The notes under the pieces were generated by a model. It made no database searches. It had not been told where the DNA came from and saw only the letters and a program-made list of their open reading frames with translations. This document shows positions 1 to 10,665 of a stretch of 64,000 bases of DNA, in pieces. This stretch comes from Spirogloea muscicola (Eukaryota; Streptophyta; Zygnematophyceae; Spirogloeales; Spirogloeaceae). Positions within the stretch are counted from its first letter, which is position 1. Each line of letters opens with the position of its first letter. Position numbers and translations under genes: made by a program. The stretch is taken from NCBI GenBank assembly GCA_009602725.1, contig WELB01000006.1:722344-786343 (forward strand), read 5' to 3'.

Positions 1-2069
1 AGCGTCTCGCCGTTCACCGAGCGCGACAGCCCCGCCGCCGCCTGTTGGAGGCGGCCGGCGGGCGGCGCCGATTCCGAGGACGGCGGCCCGCCGCCGGAGT
101 GCGCAGCGGGCGACGACCCCGCCGTGCGGCTGCCAGAGCTCCGCGAGCTCCTGCGCATGCTGCGGCAGCGGCAGGCGGAGGCCTCGGAGGCCTCGGCAGC
201 CGGCCCCGGCAGCGTCTACCTCGTCGGCACGGGCCCCGGCGATCCGGAGCTGCTGACGCTCAAGGCGGCGCGGCTGCTGCACTCCGCCTCCCTCGTCCTC
301 TACGACCGCCTCGTGTCCGCCGACATCCTGGCCATGGCGCACCCCGCCGCTACGCTGCTCTACGTCGGCAAGACCGCCGGCTACCACAGCCGCACGCAGG
401 CGTGCACCCTCCTCCTCCGCTGCGCCTGCCTGCCCGCAAGCTAGCCGCCCGCAGCATCCTGGCGCTAGATTGGAGCCAACGTGAATCTGCGCGCTTGGCT
501 TTTGCCTGTGCCTCAAGCCTAAAAGTTGACAGGCTCCTCGGCTGGCGGCTGCGCAGGACGAGATTCACGAGCTGCTGCTACAGTTTGCCGAGGCGGGGGC
601 CACGGTCGTGCGCCTGAAGGGAGGGGATCCACTGGTGAGGCCCACCGTGTGCTCATCAGGATGACAACCTTTGCCGCTGCATCAACCACCCCACGTTATT
701 TGTGCAACACATTGAGACGAGATTGCAAACACTATGGAGCTCGTAATACTAGACCAGTAGCCGGCTGTGGGACATTGGTCAAAGCAGACAGCTCGGTTCT
801 CACAAGCATCTGCCCTGGCTTCGGAGATGGTAAGTCGAGTGTCTTAGTCTCTCACCCGCTCAGTTCCCCCCCCTTCCAGGTTTTTGGCAGAGGTGGTGAG
901 GAGATGGAGTATTTGCAAGATCAGGGCATCACTGTGCAGATTGTGCCTGGTGAGGCAACAGCTCCCACTGCCTCGAGTGCTGAAATTGGTTCCAATTTGT
1001 TCTTGGTGAAGGTGGAGGGAGAGAAGTAGGCGACAGTGCCACGTGAGGCCATAGGCTTGGGATGCCAGTGTCTTCAGTTACAAGATTCTAGAATATTGTT
1101 GACAGAATTCATCATTTAGGGGTTTTACGTGGAAGTGATATTTTCACCAAGAGGCCAGTTCTAGCATTTGCGAGTTACTTGACACTTGACTGAGCTACCA
1201 AGTGCAGGCATCACAGCAGCGTCGGGCATTGCGGCGGAGCTGGGCATTCCCCTAACACACAGGGGCATTGCAAACAGGTGGGCATTGCTCTCCATCTCAA
1301 ATGCATGCTTCTCTTCAACGCTTGCTTGAAAACCATAAGAGAGATGCTTGCTGTGCTGTCTTGAGCTTCCATCTGCTTGGAGCTTGCCAAGCCCGGTGCA
1401 ACCAGATGATGTGCACAACACGTCCAGCTGTGCTGAAGCTGTCATTGAGATGGCATGGCAGTGTACGCTTCCTGACTGGCCACTCACGGAAAGGAGGTGA
1501 GGACCCTCTGCATGTCGCCGAATCAGCAGCGGACCCAGACTCAACTCTCGTCATATACATGGGCCTTGCTACGCTGCCCGGCCTAGCGAATAAGCTCATT
1601 ATGCACGGCCTCCCTGCCTCGACGCCCGCGGTGGCAGTTGAGCGTGGCACGACCCCGCAGCAGCGACTTGTAAGTGCTGGCACTGCACTGCCAAGCCAGC
1701 TGATCTTGCAGAAATCTTAGTTGTGCATCCAATTGCTCAGAGCGAGATTTGCCAGGTGCATGACTGCAGTCTAGCAACTTGCTGTCAGATGAGAATTTAA
1801 ATTCGATATTGATCTTATGGCTGCTGAAGTTGCTTGTTCTGCAGGTCTTTGCAACGTTGGATCAGCTGCCAGCTTGTGTTGAGCACCAGCAGCTGGTGAG
1901 CCCCACGCTGGTGATCATTGGCGGCGTTGTCGCGCTCTCGCCACTCTGGCCTCTGCAAGCGCCCAAGTTCGAAGCCAGCACTAGGATAACAGGTGCTGGC
2001 TTGGCGGAGCCCAGAGATAGGTCCTTGCGAATGGCTGACCCAGCTCTGCCTAGTGAGCGCACGCGATAG
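1..2069 (+). CDS. UPM1: Uroporphyrinogen-III C-methyltransferase (SUMT), 5' end outside window
   Basis: This enzyme makes precorrin-2 from uroporphyrinogen III using two S-adenosylmethionines, the first step toward siroheme; in plants it acts in the plastid. Exons by homology and phase are 1-399, 557-634, 880-949, 1208-1277, 1462-1669 and 1845-2069, giving 349 visible residues. The glycine-rich SAM loop [15 protein letters not shown], then [21 protein letters not shown] joined to [28 protein letters not shown] and [11 protein letters not shown] are all in family order. The frame is open from base 1 and starts inside the leader (FTERDSP resembles plant SUMT), so the transit peptide lies upstream. 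There is no fused CysG-type dehydrogenase domain, as in plants. Intron 1 appears to use a GC donor after 399. Identification is secure; the short exon 6 tail after LSPLWP is divergent. Confidence 0.93.
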
Positions 2070-2933
2070 CATGCACTGAGAAAGGCCCCAGCAGTCTCAT
2101 ATGTCTTTTTGGAGCATATGTGAGGCCATGATGTGCGACACAGAGCATATCAATTTTCTCTGGCTATCAGTAGCTCTCGGCCAGGAAGACCCTCGCTACG
2201 CAATATGGGCTCAAAGAGCACATTGATTTTCCTGGCACTAGCTCTTGGCCAGGATGAAAGTAGTTGCCCCTTTCAGCTCTCGCCAATCTCCTCAAGATAC
2301 TGAAGGTTACCATAATGCAAGTGCAAAGCAAATTGTAAATTTGCTTCGATTGCAGAGCGCCTTAAGTGCCCCAAGTTTGCAGATGTTTGGCTGGCTCACT
2401 CATGCGCGTGCCGGCAGACAGGCCTTCCCATGACTCTAGCAAGGCAAATCGTGCTATGCGAGACTTGACATGTTCTTACAACCCCAAATGCACAACAAAT
2501 GCTGACAACACGAAGCTCAACACAACTGCCAACATCAGATAGCCCAGCATTAGATAGTCCACAGTGCACAAAGCCCTCTCAGGGGCATGAAAGGGGTGTC
2601 AAATTGCATAGATGAAACTCGAGCTTACTACATCCTCCTTGACTTACCGAGGTGGTCACACTTTAACAATCACCCTACTAAGAAGGCGCACAATCATCAA
2701 GGCTTGGACCCCTTCTACAAGTTCTACTGCGGAACCCTTAAGAGGACCCCTGCTAAAGCAAATGTGAGACAAGCAAGCCAGAGTAGGCTTCAAAGCCAAT
2801 GTGTCTGCCTCACCTTGCCACTTGTAGCAGGACTACTATTGTCAGTGCTGGCACAGCGCACAATAGTCAACCAAACAACATTGTGAGGCTAAATATTGTG
2901 CACCAATCCCAAACGCAATCCCCAGGCTGGCGA
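2070..2933. other. Convergent intergenic spacer
   Basis: This lies between the 3' ends of the SUMT and LSM3 genes and should hold both 3' UTRs. I see no protein-like exon, hairpin module or RNA gene here. No clear chlorophyte TGTAA signal stands out. Confidence 0.5.
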
Positions 2934-3948
2934 TCATGTACGCAAGGGGGGTGATACGAGGATGACGCCATCGCCTCGCACAAAGAGGAATGGCACCTTT
3001 CTCTTGGACGTCTGCAGGGGCAGAGGTGCAAGCAGGGGGGCATTGGCTGATGAGTGTGCCATCCACTGGTGGCGCACGGAGCAAGAGGTAGGTGGCTCGT
3101 GCTCCAGAAGAGTGCCATCATTCCACAACTTTGAATATGCTATGAGGGTAAGAGAATCTATTCTCTTGAGCCCTGAAGTGCATCAAGTAATAGACCTGAA
3201 CCCTGCCGCTTATGCCCAAGACGGCAAATGATCCAGTACAGAGCCTTAGATACTGGTCAAGACTGGTCAAAATCTGGACAAATGGACAGCTTTCTCAACA
3301 AGCCGACGCACCAGCTTCCATCATGATACCAGCAGCAACCTGATTAGACGCCACTCTGCAGCCCCTCCTTTGAGAAGTTCATGCAAATTTAGGCGCACCA
3401 CCCGCAGCGGCAGCGTCCCAGCTTAGTGTCTATTCAAGAGCCCCCCCTTCAAAGTGGCCTTTCATGGCCTTCTAAGTACTGGGTGGTCTGCGCTGGAGTT
3501 CCCAGGCAAAGAGCAACCTAAGATGGGAGCAGCCCACGTGCAAGCGGCCCATGCCCTGCTCACAAGCAGACCTACGGCTCTCAGCAGTGCAAGCGCGCGC
3601 GCACCTTGACAATCTCCTCGTACGTCTCGTCGTCGATCTCGACCGTCGTGACGGCCTCGTCGGCGTCGCCCAGGATCATGTTCAGGTGCTGGTCGTAGGC
3701 CTGCGGGCGCATGGGCCGCAGAACGTAAGCGCCGAAACGTCGGCGCCACTGGAACGACGCAGCGGGCCCGGGGCTGGGCCTCCGCGCAGCTCAGCCGCAG
3801 CTCGCAGCTCACGCCCGCGGCTGGGGTGGGCCCGGCAGCGCTGGCGGAGGCGGCGGCGGCGGANGAGGCGGATGAGGTCCAGCGGCTCCTTCACGGCGCT
3901 GTCCTCCTCGCCGCCGCCACCGCCGCCGCCGCCGCCGGCCGCCGCCAT
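2934..3948 (-). CDS. LSM3: U6 snRNA-associated Sm-like protein LSm3
   Basis: LSm3 is one of seven subunits of the LSm2-8 ring that binds the U6 snRNA 3' end, and of the cytoplasmic LSm1-7 ring for mRNA decay. Exon 1 starts at 3948 with Met, a poly-Gly run and [15 protein letters not shown] clear exon at 3700-3605 encodes [12 protein letters not shown] then [15 protein letters not shown], and the last exon at 3011-2934 encodes [19 protein letters not shown] and the stop. These are the Sm1/Sm2 core strands of LSm3 and match the family almost residue for residue. The roughly 20 residues normally between LDLIRL and HAYDQ (DERIYVK ... RELRG) are not found; the sequence has an undetermined base (N, 3864) exactly where they should begin, so I suspect an assembly collapse rather than a real deletion. 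The downstream flank of exon 1 is therefore unreliable. Confidence 0.85.
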
Positions 3949-4010
3949 CGGTCGGCCCCTCCCTCCCGACCCCCGGACTCCGCCGCCCAGCCCCTCGTCA
4001 CCCCCGTGCC

Positions 4011-4172
4011 ATGGCGCGGACGCAGATTGCCGCCGCCGCCGCCGCCGCCGCCGCTAGCGCCGGCGCCGGTCCTGGCGCCGTATGCGCGGGCAGGGCGCTG
4101 TCACTGGAGGGGTCTTGGGTTTGCAAGAAGCGTCATTCCGAGAACCTGCAGAACTCCAGCCCGCTAACGTAG
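4011..4172 (+). CDS. Possible short divergent ORF or first exon, unidentified
   Basis: A 53-codon frame begins MARTQIAAAA only 62 bp from the LSM3 start codon, on the opposite strand, in the same GC-rich style as other first exons here. It ends at TAG 4170-4172. A splice donor at GTAGTT (4169) would be possible, but I could not find a convincing next exon before the LSM3-distal repeats. It could be the first exon of a divergent gene, or just the codon-like GCC repeat of a promoter. Confidence 0.25.
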   Translation: MARTQIAAAAAAAAASAGAGPGAVCAGRALSLEGSWVCKKRHSENLQNSSPLT

Positions 4173-4313
4173 TTATGAACACCCTCTACATGCACCTTAC
4201 TGGCTTTTACAGCCGCTCTTCATGGATAAGAGCGTCGTCCTTTCTTTCTGCCCCCAACCTCGCCTCCCGGACGGATCCGGCCAAGCCGGGTACTACACCC
4301 CTTTCCCGCCGCC

Positions 4314-4500
4314 GCAGGCCGCGCTCTGGCGGCGGCCTCCGACTTCCGTCAGGGCGACGTCTTTCCGCCTGCTAGCGATTCAGATTTGCATCTACTGACG
4401 AGAGGTTACTGAGAGTTCGCTTACTGCTGTCTCAGTCCTTAGTACTCCGACTCTTTCAGACCTTGTCCATTCTTTTGGGCTGGCCTCTCCCAGCCACCAG
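4314..4500 (+). mobile_element. 5'-truncated LINE-like copy, 3' end with hairpin
   Basis: Bases 4314-4412 read AGRALAAASDFRQGDV ... LHLLTRGY-stop, the conserved C-terminus shared with copies at 32.85, 29.1 and 50.4 kb. About 65 nt after the stop comes the 3'UTR hairpin, stem 4478-4483 with 4490-4495. Only the last 33 codons are recognisable. The same flank, including the CCAGTTAATCTGG stretch after the hairpin, recurs at 45.2 and 33.0 kb. Confidence 0.7.
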
Positions 4501-6007
4501 TTAATCTGGCCGCGCTTGCTTTCCCTTGTAAGATGAAAACCAGAAAATCCCACAAATGAAGGCGCGCGGTGCAGCATGAGATTGAATGGGTTGCCAAACC
4601 AAGCCAGCACTGTAAAGGCAGTGCAAAGAAGGGGGCTGCACAGTGCGACGCTCTATGCCAAGGGGAGACAGCTCTTACCGAAAGGCGAGGGCTGTAAAAA
4701 GCGAGCCAACAGTACAGTAGAGCGACCCGAGTCCTGTCGCCTCGTGAGTGTGATACTCGGTCGCTGCTGACACGATGGTACCGCCCATTGAGCGACTACT
4801 TTATCTAAGTAGTCAGTTCGTTGGGAGTCAACACATAGCTGCTGGGGAGATGCCTGACTGAACGATCTTGCGAGACCAAAGAAAGGAAGGGGCTCTTCCA
4901 AAGGCGCGAGGGCTGTGAAATGCGTTTCCAAAGGTGTAGCAGGTCGGAGGCAGTTGTACTTATACAAGTGCCTGGTGGACACTCAGTCTTTGCATCCTTA
5001 GGTTGCCCTGCCCTCCTCCGCCTAGAGGCGAATCTTCAAAAAGCACTTGCTGACATCCGTAAGGAGCCGCTGACTCTGCCGAGCGTGCAGCCTTTTTGCT
5101 AGTGCCTACTGTCGCGCCACTGCCCATTCCCGTCCAGCTACGGCGTCCGTCGAACCCATCGCTCGTCTATCGGATCGACACCTGCTGACCATGTAAATGG
5201 AGGGCAAGACAAGAGAAGGCAGGTGATTGCAGAAGGGCAAGCCCTCACAATGATCGAAGAGAAGCAACGATCTGCCATAAGGAGCCACATATAAATAGAT
5301 GCGACAGACTTGATACGTGTGTCACGTTGTTGTCAAACTAGAGATGGCTGCTCATGCTCCACTGCACACGAATGGAAGGCTGCAGCCTTGGGCGTCAGGT
5401 GCCGATTGTGGATTTACTTGGTCATTCGCAGTAAGGGTATGCCTAGTGGACAGTGCTTTTATTGGGTGGCGGTTGTGGGACTAGCACACCTTGGCCAGGT
5501 CAAATGAGTGCAAGATTTCCTCCCCTCCTGCAGCTCCCCTGATGTGATACCTGCCTCTACTTCGCCTCCCCTTTCCATCACCTCAACCTTGACGACCTAA
5601 GAGCAAATGCTGCTCTTGAAGCCAGGCAGCTCGATGAGGCCTTGGAGTCTACCAGTGGCTGGTCGACACGTTGCTGGCACGCCCATAGATTACCTTTTTC
5701 CACCGAGTACCAAGCAATAAAAGAATGTAGTACAAGTGCCAACAGCAGCTGGCCCTGCCAGTCCTTGCAAGGCCTTGCTGGCTGCCGGGCCATGAATTCC
5801 CAATTATACAAGATCGCTCTGCATGATTAAATGTTGGTCAAAGTGGCAAGAAAGGCCTTGTCCTTCTTTTACACGAGGGGCGCTGAGCTCCTCAGAGCGA
5901 CTGCTGGCCTAGATTGCTTGTAACCTTTCTACCAAGTAGTAATAATTCTACCTGACCTATGCATAAGTATGTGAGGCTATCACTACTTAAATCTGAAGTG
6001 CTGGCTT
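4501..6007. other. Spacer between LINE fragment and CPSF30 3' end
   Basis: This holds weak hairpin-module remnants near 4640-4920 (an AGGGCTGTAAAAAGC-like piece preceded by plasmid-like CTTACCGAAAGG). A short open stretch at 5585-5640 (LNLDDLRANAALEARQ) looks protein-like but has no start, no consistent splice phase and no family I recognise. The CPSF30 3'UTR is presumably at the right edge. Confidence 0.35.
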
Positions 6008-9000
6008 TCATAAACCTAGAAATTCACCAATGGACCCGCCGTCGTCGCCGCCACGCCTCTCCGTGACAGCCCAGCTTTGCAGACCTCGGGGCCCGTCATC
6101 CATCCCAACGTCACCTTTCCGCCGTCCTTGATCTGCTTGACTTTCCAGACCTTTCTGTTGCGTGACCCCAGTGCCGTGATAAGAGTCTCCAACATAGCCA
6201 GCCGGCTCAGAGGGAGATAACGACGGCACGGAGATTGCAGTCTGAAGGTCCTTGGGCCCTGGCACAATGTTGTTGACCTTGGCGCCGCTGCCCCTTCGGT
6301 TCCGCTTCCTCTTCCGTGGCTCGCCCATCCCCCGCCCCATCCTTCCACCAACGCCGCTGCCAGGAGGTCCATATGGTGGCCGCGGCGGCAAGCCCATTGG
6401 TCCAGGCGGCATCATGCCAGCGTAGCCACCGAGCGGTGGCGGGAATGGAGGATAGGCTCCCATCATGGGGTTGAGGGGGTAGCTGCCAAATGGGCCCCCG
6501 TCGCGGCCATAAATGCCATCACCACGGGGCGGGAGCATGTACTCTGATCCAGGTGGACCCATGGGCCCCCGCCCGACCAGATGCGGCACATACGGAGGAC
6601 CATTGCCGAATGCGGAGCCCAGGAAGCCCGGCCCGCTTGCAAGTCCGTACTGGGGTCGCAGCCCGGCGCCAAAGCCGGGCCCGGCGAGCCCTGCACCGGC
6701 TGGCGCCGCCAGGAAGTTGCCACCGGCCATCATTGCGGGATCGTAAGCGTCAGCAGGGCCCATGCCGGGAAGATAGCCATTTGCCATCTGGCTGCCCTGC
6801 ACTCTTGCCATGCCCGGCCTTCCATTCCCCACCCCCCCAAACGAAGCTGGTGGCCTGCCTGACACCTCCTCACCCCCCTCATCGTCGTCCTCCTCCTCGT
6901 CGCCATCGTCCTCCTCGTCATCATCGTCCTCCACCATGTCGTCTGCTGGCCTGTCATGGCCACCTTCGACGCCGTCCAGCTCCTCGTTGAGCACGGCTTG
7001 CGGCGGTTTGCTGCCCACTCTTGGGGCAGCTCCAACCACTGGTCCTCCAGCACTCATCCCCTCCCTTCGCAACCTCTCCTCGATCTGCGTCCTCTCAGCG
7101 GCAACAGCCAGACCCTGCAGCACAGGATAACAATTTGACGATGACAGTAAGTGCAGTGTTCAGAATAGGAATGTAGGGCTTTCGGCTGCAGACGCCTGGT
7201 ACATCACAAAGAAATCAAGGGCACTGTCAGGACAAAAGCAAGCTTCTAGAGTGTATCGGCGAGGAAGTAAGCAGCAGGATTAGCTGGAACAGCAGTTCGG
7301 AATGCAGCAAGCAGTGTTAGGACTGGAGGACCAATGGACTATGCCAAACTCATAAAGGGATGTTAGCTCAAGAAGTACCATAAGAGCACTGTCAGGCTCG
7401 TTGTAGAAGAGCGACACAAGCTGCTCGCCGATAGTTGGCTCGACCTCCTGGCAATCTCGGCTGACCTGCCGCCACAAATAACGTAAATCGATAAGGTGTA
7501 CTTTGCTGAACATTAGCAGAGACTGTCCAACAATCGAATCAATCGGCGACTATCTTCAAACCAGCTGGGCATGCTGACCACATACTGCAAAATGGTTGCA
7601 GAAAGTCTGTGTGACATCCAGCTGCAAACTGGAGGTTTGAGCCGCACCTTCACAGGCATGTTGTCATTGTAGGGGTTCCTCAGAAATTGTGTCTTGTTGA
7701 ACGACAGGTCTGCCATCTGCACACAAGGAAATGCAGGATAGCATAAGCATACATATCTGCAGGCTACTCCAAAAATGTGAGCCTGACTCCAGATCACGAG
7801 TGAAATCAGAGGACAAAGCCTTCCCTGGAAGCAGTGGGCTGCAAAAGAGGCCCATGAGTCCAACCTTTAACCACTTGATGGCAAAGTTGCGTCCATACTG
7901 TGCCATGCCCGTTGCCGTCTTCCACAACGGCCCTTGAGCAATCGCTCCAATCCTCGTCTGCATCCGAGCAACCCCCTGCCAGCCCCCAAGTGTTACCATG
8001 CCCATCTTTGTCAGCCTTGAAACTCGCACTTCAGATGACGAGATGGCAATGAGCCACAGCATGGTCAGGTCATGCTCCTCCACATCCAAGTCTGAAGTTT
8101 TCTGAGTCTGGAGAAGCATGATGAGTGTGTATTCTGTAGGCAGCCAGTTAAAAGCTCTGCCACAGCATACCTGAAAGTGCCTAGTCTCGTTAACAGAGAA
8201 AACTAGCAGCACATTGAGAACCATGTCAAACGCTTCGTTCAGTTTGCCCTCATTGTTACGGTGGGTGGCCCACAGCCCCCGCTGCGCCGACAGCTCAAGG
8301 TTCTCCATGTTGTTGCTTTTGACGACGAAGTACCTGCTACCAATGTGCAACATTGCTAGATGTCAATTATCAGCTGCTATCAACAGGGGCGAAACCTACT
8401 CCGAAGGCAGTTAAGCTATTAGAGTACAATGACCAAATGCTGACGATGCTGACCTCGTAGGCCCTGGTGGGAGGGGGCTGGCAAGCGAAGTCAGAGTCGT
8501 CAGCTGGGGGCTGGCAGGGGGCGGCGGCGGCTTCTGCTGGGAGACCCTACTGGGAGCTGGTGGCTGAGCTCGCGGCGCCGCAGGCACAGCCGCAGACTCG
8601 GCAGCGCCAAGGTCGCCAATGTCATCCCTCGTCGATGGAGCACCGGGGCCCTGCAGGGCGCCCGTGGGAGCCACAGCTCCTCCCGATGCACCTCCTACAC
8701 CTCCTCCTCTCTCGCCGCCGCCTCCATGCTCCGCATCGCCTGCTCCCTGCAAGTTGCGCTGGCCCCTGTGCTGGTAGGCAGGATTTGCGGTGGCATGCCC
8801 GTGGCGCTGCTGGAGCTGCTTGAGGTGCTGCTCTGGCGGCGGCGGCGGCCCCGGCTGCTTGGCGTGCCTGTACCTGCAGTCGGCCCCATTGGGGCAGAAC
8901 CCCAACTTGTACCTGGAGAGAGCGCACATGAGCAGAACCAAGATTTGTCAGCATTGCATTATGCGTGAACCATCAATGGTGACTCTTCTCAATCAAGACA

Positions 9001-10021
9001 AGCGCCCAAAGGGCCTCACTACCAAGAGTCGATGTAAAAAACTGCCGACATATGTGCTGTTTCTCATGAGGGTGATAACACGTGGTCAACGCTCGCGCAA
9101 ATGGGCCAAAGTGACTTGCAGAACATAAGCTCGTGAAGATCCTAAAGGCTAACCCCTAGATGAGTGCCAGCGAAGGTGACTGTGGCAAATGACACAAGGG
9201 CAGGCTGCAGCAGGCACTGCGATGACATTTCCACAACCAGAAAGCAAATCATTCATGACAAACAAATTGTTCGGATTGTAGCGTCTTTTGGTCGCCGCCT
9301 TATTGCCGAAGCCAACTCTGTGGAGCAGCACAGCAGCACCCACAGCATTGCCGCAACTCAACGCACTCTGGCGACTTACGTCCGGCGCAACTCATCGCCA
9401 GGGGGCTGGAGGAGTGCCAACTAGGCCCCCTACTCTGCCTTCGACCACAAGGCCGAACCCAAATCACCGCTAAGGTTGGCCAATCCGCGAGACCCTTCTC
9501 ACCGCCCCGGTGCCGCCTCTGGGGCTCTAGGCCTCCAGGGCACACGGCATGCCAGAGCTTGGTGGCAGCGGCAGCGACGAGAGGGAGAGGGAGAGGGAGA
9601 GAGGGGCTGGGAGGAGGCCGTGGTGGCAGCGCTGCGGCGGCGGCGGTACATACATGTTGCACTCCTTGACGTCGTCAAAGGTGTGCTTGTAGGGGCAGTC
9701 GGCCTCGTGGCACTCGCCCCACTTGGCGTAGAAGCGGCAGATGGGCATGCGGGCCTTGTCCAGCTGGTGCAGGAAGCCGCAGGCGTCGCCCTTCATGCAC
9801 AGCCCGCGCAGCCAGTGCCGGCACACCGTCTGCCGGTAGTTGCGCCGCTGCGCCGCCGCCGCCGGCGCGCCGCCTTGCTGCCGCTGCTGCTGCTGCTGCT
9901 GCTGTTGTGGCGTCTGGCCCGGGCCGCCGTCTCCGCGCGCCGTCGTTGGCGGCGCGGCGGCCGCCGAAGCGTCGAGGCCGCCCTCGAAGTCGAAGCTGAG
10001 GGACCCCTCGGGGTCGTCCAT
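6008..10021 (-). CDS. CPSF30: Cleavage/polyadenylation factor CPSF30 fused to a YTH (m6A reader) domain
   Basis: CPSF30 binds the poly(A) signal within the CPSF complex in the nucleus; in plants a long form also carries a YTH domain that reads N6-methyladenosine. Seven exons fit in phase: 10021-9654, 8912-8454, 8333-8171, 7975-7865, 7716-7648, 7465-7379 and 7114-6008, encoding 787 residues. I chose the ATG at 10021 because it gives MDDPEGSLSFDFEGGLD, the plant CPSF30 N-terminus. Three CCCH zinc fingers follow a Gln run at about residues 66-135 (VCRHWLRGLC, ICRFYAKWGEC, ECNMYKLGFC ... CRYRH). The YTH domain spans about residues 276-410, beginning RYFVVKSNNMENLELS, with LWATHRNNEGKLNEAF and LWKTATGMAQYGRNF supplying cage tryptophans. 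The C-terminal 370 residues are disordered: an acidic run, then Gly/Pro/Met-rich sequence. It is divergent from RPS14. Exon 1 has the split TGC-AAC-AT/G junction restoring NMYKLGF. Confidence 0.95.
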
Positions 10022-10317
10022 GGCCAATTGCGCAACGATGGCCTTCACCTCCCGCGGCTCCACTCCGCTGCCGCCGCCGCCGCCACCGCCGCCGCTGCCG
10101 GGCGCGGCCGCCGCCGCCTGCTGCTCCCGCTGAGCTCTGCGGCCTTCCCGGCTCGGCGCCGCCCTGGCTCGGCACCGCCCCAGGCAAGCATTCAGCCGCT
10201 TGACAGAAGCTTCAGGCGGAGCTTCTCCGCGCCGCCGCCCGCATCTCGCGGCTTAGCGCCGTCGCCGTCGCCGCCGGCGCCGCCGCCGCCGCCGCAGCCG
10301 CCGCGGACGCCGTCGCC
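10022..10317. promoter_or_regulatory. Shared divergent promoter of CPSF30 and RPS14
   Basis: Only 296 bp separate the two start codons. The stretch is very rich in GCC/GGC triplets and must hold both 5' UTRs and core promoters. I see no TATA box; a GC-rich, TATA-less bidirectional promoter is inferred from geometry alone. Confidence 0.5.
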
Positions 10318-10539
10318 ATGGTAAGCGCTAGCTCCCCTCCTGTCGCCTTCTGAGTTAGTTGGCAAGTTGGTATGCCCCATTGGCTTCCCATGCGAGGAGT
10401 CCCCGCATGCCGTGGCCTCACGCTGCCGCCGCCGCCGCCGCCGCCGCCGGGGGTGCCTGCAGTCCAAGCGGAAGACCAAGGAGGTGAAGGAGGAGGTGGC
10501 GACGCTGGGCCCCGCCGTGCGCGAGGGCGAGCACGTCTT
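10318..10539 (+). CDS. RPS14: 40S ribosomal protein S14 (uS11), cut by assembly gap
   Basis: uS11 sits on the platform of the small ribosomal subunit beside the mRNA exit. The ATG is at 10318-10320 and is followed at once by a GTAAGC donor, so the first exon contributes only the start codon. Exon 2 begins at 10463 after GCCTGCAG and reads SKRKTKEVKEEVATLGP then AVREGEHVF, the conserved N-terminus of RPS14. The coding sequence runs into Ns at 10540. The missing part (normally from GVAHIFASFNDT to the basic C-terminal tail, about 120 residues) does not reappear before the next gene starts at 10666. Confidence 0.93.
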
Positions 10540-10600
10540 NNNNNNNNNNNNNNNNNNNNNNNNNNNNNNNNNNNNNNNNNNNNNNNNNNNNNNNNNGGTC

Positions 10601-10655
<55 letters not shown>

Positions 10656-10665
10656 CACCGCCGCC
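10540..10665. other. Assembly gap and 53-base poly-T run
   Basis: There are 57 Ns (10540-10596), the bases GGTCAG, then an uninterrupted T run 10603-10655, immediately followed by the THOC1 start. The gap swallows most of RPS14, whose missing coding alone needs about 370 nt, so the N count is not the true size. Confidence 0.9.

Noticed and set aside
4640-4720. Vector-like or bacterial contamination suggested by CTTACCGAAAGGCGAG
   Set aside because: The piece is embedded in a hairpin-module remnant and no longer vector similarity is evident.
9476-10324. Long plus-strand frame over the CPSF30 first exon
   Set aside because: It is the antisense shadow of a GC-rich coding exon; composition is Arg/Ala/Leu with no motif, while the minus strand has three zinc fingers.
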